Position numbers and translations under genes: made by a program
Source: a virus
Length of the DNA stretch: 30,361 nt
IMG/VR virus record: IMGVR_UViG_3300032245_000776
Coordinates: 1 to 30,361 of that record
Strand: one strand, 5' to 3'
Notes under the pieces: model-generated
What the model was told of the DNA's origin: nothing
Seen by the model: only the letters and a program-made list of their open reading frames with translations
Databases searched by the model: none
Part shown: one piece after another, positions 24,699 to 30,361 of the stretch
Layout of the letters: every line of letters begins with the position of its first letter
Position numbering within the stretch: the first letter of the stretch is position 1

Positions 24699-25048
24699 TC
24701 GGTCCAAATACATCCTTTGCGCCGACGAAGGGAATGCTCTGCGATTTCGATGTCGCCGGCGAGTCGTTCGTGTGCAAGAACTGCGGAATACGCATCCCCC
24801 AGCGGCTCTCACCTTCTGGCAAGCCGTTCGTCGTCTGCACCAAGCCGGTTGTTGGCCGTCCGGAACCGGAGCCTGCCGGCCTCGGCGACATGGTGGCGTC
24901 TGCCCTGGACGGCGTCGGCATCACGAAGGACCGCGTTCAGGCGCTTGCCAAGAAGGTCGGCATCAACGACTGCGGATGCAGCCGCAGGCAAGAGATGATG
25001 AATCGCTTTGGGCAGAAGTACCTCGGCATTGGCCGTCCGAAGAAATGA
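24695..25048 (+). CDS. Cysteine-motif accessory protein (zinc-ribbon-like)
   Basis: A 117-residue protein with an N-terminal possible zinc-binding module, VCKNCGIRIP with a further Cys in FVVCTKP, a helical middle (GDMVASALDGVGITKDRVQALAKKVGI) and a C-terminal NDCGCSRRQEMMNRF motif. Short proteins ending in a C-x-C/G-C-R-R-x-x-x-N pattern are frequent in phage late regions but have no settled function. ATG at 24695 overlaps the previous stop (ATGA), which fixes the start. It may bind nucleic acid or metal; this is inference. Confidence 0.7.
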   Translation: MIGPNTSFAPTKGMLCDFDVAGESFVCKNCGIRIPQRLSPSGKPFVVCTKPVVGRPEPEPAGLGDMVASALDGVGITKDRVQALAKKVGINDCGCSRRQEMMNRFGQKYLGIGRPKK

Positions 25049-25051
25049 CTC

Positions 25052-25342
25052 ATGGCTACAGAACACCACTTCACGCTCATGGGCAGGAGGTGGCCGATGC
25101 GGTTCACCAAACTGCGCGGCCAAGCGGTCGGCTGGGCATACCTTCCAGACACCAAGAATCCAAACCTCAAGCGCAAGATCCTCATCGACGAAAGGCTAAA
25201 GCGGCGTTCCCTCCTCGAAACCCTCATCCATGAGTGCCTCCATGCCATCTTCCCGCAGATGTCCGAAGAGACCATCACCGAAGCCGCCAGAGACCTCGCC
25301 AGAGTCCTGTGGATCCTTGGATACAGGCAGCAAAATCCTTGA
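25052..25342 (+). CDS. Tiny HExxH metallopeptidase-like protein
   Basis: A 96-residue protein with the zinc-peptidase signature LLETLIHECLHAIFP: H60-E61-x-x-H64, followed by SEETITEAARDLARVLWILGY, where an acidic residue (E72, E73 or E77) could be the third zinc ligand. This arrangement occurs in small phage proteins distantly related to SprT-like or other minimal zincins. There is no signal peptide, so it would act in the cytoplasm or virion. Substrate unknown. The ATG at 25052 has only a weak purine stretch upstream. Confidence 0.72.
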   Translation: MATEHHFTLMGRRWPMRFTKLRGQAVGWAYLPDTKNPNLKRKILIDERLKRRSLLETLIHECLHAIFPQMSEETITEAARDLARVLWILGYRQQNP

Positions 25343-25349
25343 CCGCGTC

Positions 25350-25574
25350 ATGTTGGTGGCCAGAACTGGCCGCGAGCGCGAGAACTGGACGATGCGGCTC
25401 CCGGCCGCAGTCCTGAAAGAACTGATCGAGGTCCGGGAGAAGTTTCTCAGCGGCGAGACCGGGTTCTCTGCCCGCTCGCTCGCCTGGGCTGTCGTGGACG
25501 ACTTGGCAACAACTCATGGTCTCACAAACGTGTGTAGCCGGGAGACCATGCGGATATGGCTGTCAAAGAAATGA
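25350..25574 (+). CDS. Small basic helical protein, possible DNA-binding
   Basis: A 74-residue protein, all-helical in pattern, with a basic start (VARTGRERENWTMRLP) and a C-terminal segment (SARSLAWAVVDDLATTHGLTNVCSRETMRIWL) that could form a helix-turn-helix, with the SRETMRIWL helix as recognition helix. No family is recognised and the DNA-binding idea is weak. The ATG at 25350 is 7 bases after the previous stop; the gene overlaps the phosphoesterase gene by 19 bases. Confidence 0.6.
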   Translation: MLVARTGRERENWTMRLPAAVLKELIEVREKFLSGETGFSARSLAWAVVDDLATTHGLTNVCSRETMRIWLSKK

Positions 25575-26578
25575 CCGACCGCGTTATAGCAGTCGCGGCC
25601 GACGCCGAGGCGGCGCGGCTTCGCGGAGAGATCACTGACCTTCGCAGGAAGTACAACGCCGCGCTGGCTCAGATCGAGCGCGAAAAAGAGGCCCGCGAGA
25701 GCATCACGGCGCTGGCAGGCGTGAAGTCCAGGAAGATCACCAGGGCGAGAAAAAGCGGAAAGCGGCCAGACGCCACCGCAATCCTGGTTTGTTCAGATTG
25801 GCACGTTGAGGAGTACGTTGACCCTGCCACGAACGTGCCTGGGAACGAGTACACCCTTGAGATCGCTGATCGCAGAATCAAGCAACTGGTTCAGCGGGCC
25901 GGAATGCTCATCGAGCATGAGAAGTCCCTGACGAACATCAGGCGCGTCGTCGTGGCGGCCCTTGGCGACTTCGTGACGGGCCATATTCACGATGACCTCG
26001 TCGAGACCACACAACTTGCGCCGCTGGCAGCGATTCGCTGGGCCGGCGAGAGGCTTGGCGGCGTGATCGACGCCATGTCGGAGATAGCCCCCGTCCTGGT
26101 CGTGACGGCCAGCGGGAACCACGGCAGGACTACCCACAAGCCCCGCATTGCTACAGAGAACGAGCATTCGTTCGAGCAGCACTTGTATCTGACGATGGCC
26201 GCGCAGGAGAAGCGCAAGCACGTTTCGTGGCAAGTCGGCGCGGGCTATCTCAACATCGCAGACCTGGACGGGTTCCCTGTCAGGTTCCATCATGGTCACG
26301 CCATCCGGTTCGGTGGTGGCGTGGGCGGCCTGACGATCCCGGCAAACAAGGCCATAAGCAACTGGAACATTTCCAGGCGCGTCCAACTGGACGTATTCGG
26401 TCACTGGCACACGTTTTCGTGGCTTCCGTACAGGTTCGTGGCAAACGGTAGTTTGATCGGCCACAACGCTTTCGCGGATAGAATCAAGGCCGAGTTCCAG
26501 CCCCCGAGCCAGAGTCTCGTCGTCGTGGATCACAGCCACAGCCGCGTCACCAAAGTCCTCCCGGTGTTTGTTGCATGA
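25556..26578 (+). CDS. Calcineurin-like metallophosphoesterase
   Basis: A 340-residue protein with the complete metallophosphoesterase motif set: D81-x-H83 (CSDWH), G137-D138 (ALGDF), G187-N188-H189 (SGNHG), H246-G-H248 (FHHGHAI) and G282-H283-x-H285 (FGHWHTF). These residues bind two metal ions and hydrolyse phosphate esters or nucleic acid. An N-terminal coiled coil (about residues 15-50) precedes it. Many phages carry such proteins, related to SbcD-like nucleases, and they may act in DNA processing or nucleotide turnover; the true substrate is not evident. GGGAG at 25540-25544 supports the ATG at 25556; an ATG at 25571 (ATGA overlap) is an alternative. Confidence 0.87.
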   Translation: MAVKEMTDRVIAVAADAEAARLRGEITDLRRKYNAALAQIEREKEARESITALAGVKSRKITRARKSGKRPDATAILVCSDWHVEEYVDPATNVPGNEYTLEIADRRIKQLVQRAGMLIEHEKSLTNIRRVVVAALGDFVTGHIHDDLVETTQLAPLAAIRWAGERLGGVIDAMSEIAPVLVVTASGNHGRTTHKPRIATENEHSFEQHLYLTMAAQEKRKHVSWQVGAGYLNIADLDGFPVRFHHGHAIRFGGGVGGLTIPANKAISNWNISRRVQLDVFGHWHTFSWLPYRFVANGSLIGHNAFADRIKAEFQPPSQSLVVVDHSHSRVTKVLPVFVA

Positions 26579-27048
26579 GCGAAATCGAACTCCTTCGCAT
26601 CGCAGCCCACGCCGCCAGCACCCGCTCAGGAGACCCAAGAACACAAAACGGGGCCGTTTTGTCTCGGCCGGACAACTTCATTGTGTCGGCGGCAAACTCG
26701 TTCCCGGCAGGCGTCAGGCCAAGGGCGGAACCGCCGGAGAAGTACACCTACATCGAACACGCCGAGCGAAACGTCATCTACAAGGCGGCCTCGATGGGCT
26801 GGCCGACGGGCGGCGCGACCATGTACTGCCTATGGTTCGCCTGCGCAGAGTGCGCGAGGGCCATTGTCCAGGCGGGGATCTACGAAGTAGTCGGACTCGC
26901 GAAGACCAGGAACGCAACGCCCGACAGATGGCTGGATGCCGTCCAGGATGGCGAGGACATCTTGCGTGAGGCTGGAGTTGGAATGCGGTGGCTCGGCGAA
27001 CGAATCGGGGCCACGATCATGTTCGACGGCAAGGAGATGCACCTGTGA
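26575..27048 (+). CDS. Deoxycytidylate (dCMP) deaminase
   Basis: A 157-residue zinc-dependent deaminase converting dCMP to dUMP, feeding dTMP synthesis. It shows the zinc site H62-A-E64 (EHAERN) and C90-x-x-C93 (FACAECARAI), with E64 the proton shuttle, and the DPRTQNGAV segment near the start typical of dCMP and related cytidine deaminases. The usual PCxxC has Ala instead of Pro before the first Cys, a mild variation. ATG at 26575 overlaps the phosphoesterase stop (ATGA), and the stop overlaps the kinase GTG, linking both nucleotide enzymes in one unit. A different deaminase substrate is possible. Confidence 0.87.
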   Translation: MSEIELLRIAAHAASTRSGDPRTQNGAVLSRPDNFIVSAANSFPAGVRPRAEPPEKYTYIEHAERNVIYKAASMGWPTGGATMYCLWFACAECARAIVQAGIYEVVGLAKTRNATPDRWLDAVQDGEDILREAGVGMRWLGERIGATIMFDGKEMHL

Positions 27049-27605
27049 TTCTTGTTGGCATCCACGGCGCAGCCGGGGCTGGGAAAAACTCGTTTGCAGA
27101 AGCCCTGATTCAAGGGACTCACTGGGAAGACAGGGCGTTCGCCGGCCCGCTCTATGAGGCCGTCTCGGTCATCACCAGGATGCCCGTGCCGTGGCTCAAG
27201 GACCGCAAGAACAAGGAGACCGTCATCCCGTGGGTCGGAAAGTCCCCGAGGGAACTCCTTCAACTCCTGGGGACTGACTTCGGCCGGAACATGGTCCGGG
27301 ACGACTTCTGGATCCAACTCGCCATGCAGCCGCCGACGAACCCGGAGTCCACCGGAATCGTCTACACCGACGTTCGGTTCGACAACGAGGCAGAGGCCAT
27401 CATCTCTCGCGGGGGCGTGGTCATAGAAGTCGTGAGGCCGGGTGTCTCCTGCCTCGCAGGAGACACGCAGACACACCCCAGCGAGAAGCCCCTCTCGCGC
27501 CACCTGATCTTTGAGACCATCCAGAACGACGGCACCATGGATGACCTCCGCGTGGCCGCGGAATCAGCCCGCGTGAGGCTACTGGCCAATATAATGAGTG
27601 TGTGA
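27045..27605 (+). CDS. Deoxynucleoside monophosphate kinase (T4 gp1-like)
   Basis: A 186-residue P-loop kinase predicted to phosphorylate dNMPs to dNDPs with ATP. Walker A is GAAGAGKNS (residues 8-16) right at the N-terminus. Family features follow: a LLQLLGTDFGR motif, DDFWI and DVRFDNEAEAI near the middle, VVIEVVRPG and a later HPSE segment. The GTG at 27045 overlaps the deaminase stop (GTGA) and places the P-loop at the usual distance from the start; an upstream ATG at 26988 would add residues from inside the deaminase gene. Between RPG and HPSE lies a short stretch encoded by a perfect 25-base palindrome (27442-27466), perhaps an insertion. Confidence 0.88.
   Translation: MILVGIHGAAGAGKNSFAEALIQGTHWEDRAFAGPLYEAVSVITRMPVPWLKDRKNKETVIPWVGKSPRELLQLLGTDFGRNMVRDDFWIQLAMQPPTNPESTGIVYTDVRFDNEAEAIISRGGVVIEVVRPGVSCLAGDTQTHPSEKPLSRHLIFETIQNDGTMDDLRVAAESARVRLLANIMSV
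27442..27466. repeat. Perfect 25-base stem-loop inside the kinase gene
   Basis: GTGTCTCCTGC (27442-27452) pairs perfectly with GCAGGAGACAC (27456-27466) around a CTC loop. It encodes residues about 133-141, between the conserved RPG and HPSE of the kinase. The 11-3-11 geometry and the CTCCTG/CAGGAG elements are shared with the stem-loop at 5134-5158. Confidence 0.78.
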
Positions 27606-27654
27606 CACGCCACGGGTGGCCCATCGAGGCCCGCAACGCACAAGGAGGTGAAGC

Positions 27655-28008
27655 ATGGAACCGAAGATTCGGCGAAAGTTCAAGGCGGTCGGCGTAACGA
27701 TCTCCACCGCCACTGCATCTTCAACGACCCTCAGATGGGACGACGTTGCTGGCGGCACCCTTGAAATGGGGACCGTCTCGACCAGCGCTACCTCCATCCA
27801 GTTGTGGGCGTCCGACGCCATGACGGGGGCATTCGGCCGCCTTTACAACGCCGACGGCTCCGCGGCCGACATCACGCTTGCCCCGTCTGCCTCCGAGTCA
27901 CGGGTCTACTCGCTTCCTGACGCCTGCTACGGCGCCGGAGCGATCAAGTTGGTGGCTGCGAACGCAGCCGGAACCGGGGCGGTCTGTATCGTCACCATGA
28001 AGACCTGA
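27655..28008 (+). CDS. Small beta-rich protein with very strong ribosome site
   Basis: A 117-residue protein preceded by AAGGAGGTG (27642-27650), the best Shine-Dalgarno in the window, implying high expression. It is basic at the N-terminus (MEPKIRRKFKAVGV) and then Ser/Thr/Ala/Gly-rich and beta-prone (TLEMGTVSTSATSIQLWASDAMTG, DITLAPSASESRVYSLPD), with no membrane segment. Such proteins are often virion decoration subunits, which would fit the expression level, but it lies among metabolic genes and I recognise no family. Leader 27606-27654 has no other evident signal. Confidence 0.7.
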   Translation: MEPKIRRKFKAVGVTISTATASSTTLRWDDVAGGTLEMGTVSTSATSIQLWASDAMTGAFGRLYNADGSAADITLAPSASESRVYSLPDACYGAGAIKLVAANAAGTGAVCIVTMKT

Positions 28009-28010
28009 CC

Positions 28011-28538
28011 GTGACTGACGCCCTGTGGGTTCTGTCGGCGTGGTTGATGGCAGACTTCATGTCCGGGGTCTTCCACTGGTGGGAGGACCGCTATGGCGTT
28101 GAGGATTGGCCCGTCATCGGGCCGCTGATCGTGTCCCCGAACATCATGCACCACACCCAGCCGCGGGCGTTCCTGGAGGGCAGCATCCTCCAGCGGAACT
28201 GGACTACCGTCGTGCCGGCCGCCCTGTTCGCCGCCGGCTGTGTCTGGGCCGGCTGGAACTGGCTGGCGCTGGCCTGTGCGTTCACCGGGGTGGCCAACGA
28301 AGTCCACGCCTGGGCGCACCAGAAGTGCTGCCGGCAGATCCGTGGGCTTCAGATGCTCGGAATCCTGCAAAGCCAGGAGCAGCACTCGCAGCATCACACG
28401 CAGCCTTTCAGCGAGAACTACTGCGTGATGACTGACCTTGTGAACCCGGTGCTTGAGCGGGCCGGTTTCTGGCGCGGAGCGGAGTGGGTCATCAAGCAGT
28501 GCGGGGTAGAACCGAGCCTGGAAAGGGAACTGGCGTGA
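28011..28538 (+). CDS. Kua/CarF/TMEM189-type lipid desaturase (auxiliary metabolic gene)
   Basis: The 175-residue membrane protein has the signature of the Kua/TMEM189 lipid desaturase family, which includes CarF and human PEDS1 (plasmanylethanolamine desaturase, making the vinyl-ether bond of plasmalogens) and plant FAD4. Visible: D15-x3-G19-x2-H22-W-x2-D26 (DFMSGVFHWWED), H47-H48 (MHHTQP), N96-x2-H99-x3-H103 (NEVHAWAHQ), and H125-x2-H128-H129-x2-P-x4-Y-C (HSQHHTQPFSENYC), the eight-histidine di-iron pattern. Hydrophobic spans lie at about 3-20 and 66-92. It is shorter than CarF (about 280 residues), lacking N-terminal membrane helices, but all histidine boxes are present. GTG start at 28011. 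Whether it makes plasmalogens or another desaturated lipid is not decided by sequence. Confidence 0.88.
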   Translation: MTDALWVLSAWLMADFMSGVFHWWEDRYGVEDWPVIGPLIVSPNIMHHTQPRAFLEGSILQRNWTTVVPAALFAAGCVWAGWNWLALACAFTGVANEVHAWAHQKCCRQIRGLQMLGILQSQEQHSQHHTQPFSENYCVMTDLVNPVLERAGFWRGAEWVIKQCGVEPSLERELA

Positions 28539-28765
28539 ACAAGGAAACCCTGTTCAGCATCATCGAGAAGTACGGGTTTCCGGTCTTCGTGGCTTCGGCT
28601 CTCGGAATCTCGCTCCGAGAGGACGTAGTCAAGCCGCTTGTCGCCGAACACACTCAGTTCGTCAAGAGCGTGATAGAGACCCAGAAAGAGATTGCCAAAA
28701 CGGTCAGCGAACAAACAAAACTCCTGTACGCGCTCCAGCCGAGAGCGACTGAAAGCGCCGAGTAA
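28535..28765 (+). CDS. Small membrane protein, holin-like candidate
   Basis: A 76-residue protein with one probable membrane segment near the N-terminus (YGFPVFVASALGISL, about residues 13-27) followed by a charged amphipathic helix (VVKPLVAEHTQFVKSVIETQ). This layout resembles small one-helix phage proteins of the BhlA/UviB type often proposed as holins. No endolysin is visible next to it, which weakens that call. The GTG at 28535 overlaps the desaturase stop (GTGA), so it could instead be a membrane partner of the desaturase. Confidence 0.6.
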   Translation: MNKETLFSIIEKYGFPVFVASALGISLREDVVKPLVAEHTQFVKSVIETQKEIAKTVSEQTKLLYALQPRATESAE

Positions 28766-28768
28766 AAA

Positions 28769-30361
28769 ATGCCTCTCTCGCCTCGCACCTTTCGCCCGGC
28801 GTCCACCGGCTTCACCCCCCGCTCCATCAGCGGCCTCGCCCTCTGGCTTGACGCTGCGGACAGCAGCACCACCTACACCACCGACGCCGGGCCGGTGACG
28901 GCGGTGACGGCGCCGACGGACATTGCGGGGTGCGCGCTGTGGTTGGACGGTGCAGACTCGTCGGCGTCCAGCATGGCGCTGAACGGCTCGCTTGTCGAAA
29001 CGTGGAAGGACAAGACCAGCAACGGCAGAGACTTCACGGCAACCAGCACTGCAAGGCCAACGCTCACAGGCTCCGCGATCAACGCTCGCAGCGTCGTCAC
29101 GTTCAACGGTTCGTCCAATACGATGACCGGCAACGCGGCAGCGCAGGACGTTATCCGCAACCTCGCGGGTTATACCGTGTTCACGGTGCTGCGGACGACG
29201 ACGGTCGCAGCGGGCGAGCGACTCGCATTCGGCGTTGGCGCGACAGTGCTGTTTCGCGCAGGTCAGACCGACAGTCGTTCGTTCATCGGAGGCCGTCGCG
29301 TTGGAGGCGACACTCTGGAAAGCGTTACCGGAACAGCGGGAGAACTGACGGCCAACGCCGCCTTCATTCAGTCGGCCGTCGTCAATCACACGGCGCAGTC
29401 GCTGACCGGCCTTCGCAACGGTACGGCATACGGAACTGACACAACCTACATGGCGGCTGGCGTCAGCGAGAACGTGGCGTCGTCGGTGTCGGTCGGGACG
29501 CAGGCCGGTGGCACATACGGCTTCTGGAACGGAGACATAGCCGAAGTAGTCGTCTACAACACTGCCATCTCCACCGCCGACCGCGCCCGCGTCGAAGCCT
29601 ACCTCGCAACCAAGTGGGGCATCAGCGGCGTCCACGCTCCCGCCACCGCGACGAGCGATCCGGTGGGGTACTGGGCCGACAAGAGCGGCAACGCGAGGCA
29701 CGCTACGCAGGCGACGGGGGCGAGCCGCCTGACTGTCAGCGGTACGGCCTTGAACAACCGGAAGCAACTCGGCCTTGCGTCGCAGCATCTTCGCGGGCCG
29801 TCGCTCTCATGGAACGGATCAGTCACGGCTTACTGGGTAGGCCGAACGGGTCAGGCTTCCAGCGGGGCGGTGGTGTTCCATGATGGATCAGTTGCCGACC
29901 AGACCGACGCCTTCCACTGTGGATGGCTCAACGCGCAGGGCGTCGGCGCATACGGAAACGGCTGGGGCAGCGGCAACGCGCCAAGGGCGGAGTCGCCTTC
30001 TGCTTGGCGGTCTGCGGACATTGTCGCTGGCGTCACACTGTCTGGCACAGAATCGCTCGCTCGCGTCAACGGCGCGACAGTCAACACGGTGGCAGGACTA
30101 ACAGGCACCCTGTCACAGTCAACGCCGGGATCGTTCTACATTGGCCGAGAGGCTTCTGGAACGTGGACGAACCTCAACGGCACGCTGGCCGAACTGCTCA
30201 TCTACCAACCGGCCCTCAGTGCGTCACAGAGGCAGCGAGTCGAACGCTACCTCGCCGCCAAGTGGGGCATCACGCTGGCCCCGCAGGTCAGCAACGCCGA
30301 CGCGCAGGATTGGATCAACCGCGTCTACGCGAACGGCGGCACGGTGTCGTCCAGCACGGCG
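28769..30361 (+). CDS. LamG-like repeat tail fibre protein, partial (cut by window end)
   Basis: An open frame of 531 codons runs from ATG 28769 to the window edge with no stop. It contains LamG/concanavalin-like domains. The opening motif ALWLDxADSS occurs twice (about residues 24-32 and 56-64), and the domain-ending motif GDIAEVVVYN...VEAYLATKWGI (255-287) recurs as GTLAELLIYQ...VERYLAAKWGI (471-501), 216 residues apart. A further YWADKSGNARHATQATG starts the second full domain. These folds bind sugars or proteins, and here probably the host surface. The end (SNADAQDWINRVYANGG) begins a segment often seen in phage fibres. No clear ribosome site precedes the ATG. Confidence 0.83.
   Translation, partial: MPLSPRTFRPASTGFTPRSISGLALWLDAADSSTTYTTDAGPVTAVTAPTDIAGCALWLDGADSSASSMALNGSLVETWKDKTSNGRDFTATSTARPTLTGSAINARSVVTFNGSSNTMTGNAAAQDVIRNLAGYTVFTVLRTTTVAAGERLAFGVGATVLFRAGQTDSRSFIGGRRVGGDTLESVTGTAGELTANAAFIQSAVVNHTAQSLTGLRNGTAYGTDTTYMAAGVSENVASSVSVGTQAGGTYGFWNGDIAEVVVYNTAISTADRARVEAYLATKWGISGVHAPATATSDPVGYWADKSGNARHATQATGASRLTVSGTALNNRKQLGLASQHLRGPSLSWNGSVTAYWVGRTGQASSGAVVFHDGSVADQTDAFHCGWLNAQGVGAYGNGWGSGNAPRAESPSAWRSADIVAGVTLSGTESLARVNGATVNTVAGLTGTLSQSTPGSFYIGREASGTWTNLNGTLAELLIYQPALSASQRQRVERYLAAKWGITLAPQVSNADAQDWINRVYANGGTVSSSTA
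28894..28911 (+). repeat. 9-base tandem repeat in the fibre gene
   Basis: GGTGACGGC occurs twice in tandem (28894-28902 and 28903-28911), encoding a VTAVTA linker between the truncated first LamG start and the second. Confidence 0.7.

Noticed and set aside
27609-27620. GCCAC-GG-GTGGC palindrome after the kinase gene as a terminator
   Set aside because: The loop would be only two bases and no T-run follows, so it is not a credible terminator.
1-30361. tRNA genes, CRISPR arrays, insertion sequences and attachment sites
   Set aside because: I looked for clover-leaf arms, regularly spaced repeats, transposase motifs and integrases and saw none.

Overview
The window reads as one contiguous piece of a tailed double-stranded DNA phage (Caudoviricetes, long-tailed siphovirus plan with an HK97-like head) or of a prophage. 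Base composition is GC-rich, roughly 60% or a little more by eye. Every convincing gene lies on the + strand. Genes are packed tightly, with 1-4 base start/stop overlaps (ATGA, GTGA, TGATG, TAGTG) at many junctions and strong AGGAG-type Shine-Dalgarno sites where a gene stands alone. No stretch over 300 bases lacks a gene; the longest gap is 189 bases, just before the capsid gene. I see no integrase, repressor, replication gene, endolysin, tRNA, rRNA, CRISPR array or IS element, so lifestyle and host are not settled.

Layout. (1) 179-5271: packaging and head assembly: P27-type small terminase, large terminase, HK97 portal, and a multidomain prohead protease. (2) 5255-7275: a basic protein ending in an R-S-E type ADP-ribosyltransferase domain, translationally coupled to a small very acidic protein (possible toxin/immunity or virion effector pair). 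(3) 7465-13311: major capsid protein, possible decoration protein, a GT-A-like glycosyltransferase, gp6-like connector, two related beta-rich proteins, head-tail joining protein, and neck/tail completion proteins. (4) 13341-18827: tandem duplicated tail-tube proteins, a tail chaperone pair joined by a clear -1 frameshift site (GGGAAAA plus stem), and the tape measure protein. (5) 18839-24698: distal tail and baseplate proteins, including a 1223-residue cysteine-rich protein. (6) 24695-28765: small accessory and metabolic genes: a Cys-motif protein, a tiny HExxH peptidase-like protein, a calcineurin-like phosphoesterase, dCMP deaminase, deoxynucleotide monophosphate kinase, a Kua/CarF/TMEM189-type lipid desaturase, and a small holin-like membrane protein. 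(7) 28769 to the end: a LamG-like repeat fibre protein, cut by the window edge.

How it fits together. Terminase and portal package DNA into a head matured by the protease. Connector and joining proteins attach a tail whose length is set by the tape measure. The distal genes and the LamG fibre probably bind the host. The deaminase and kinase would feed dTMP and dNTP pools. The desaturase suggests remodelling of host membrane lipids, perhaps vinyl-ether lipids.

The most striking global signal is the apparent complete absence of the tetranucleotide AGCT from all 30,361 bases, where about one hundred would be expected by chance. It is visible in the codon pairing: Leu after Lys, Glu or Gln appears as AAA-CTC or AAG-TTG, never AAG-CTN. 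This looks like escape from an AluI-specificity restriction system.
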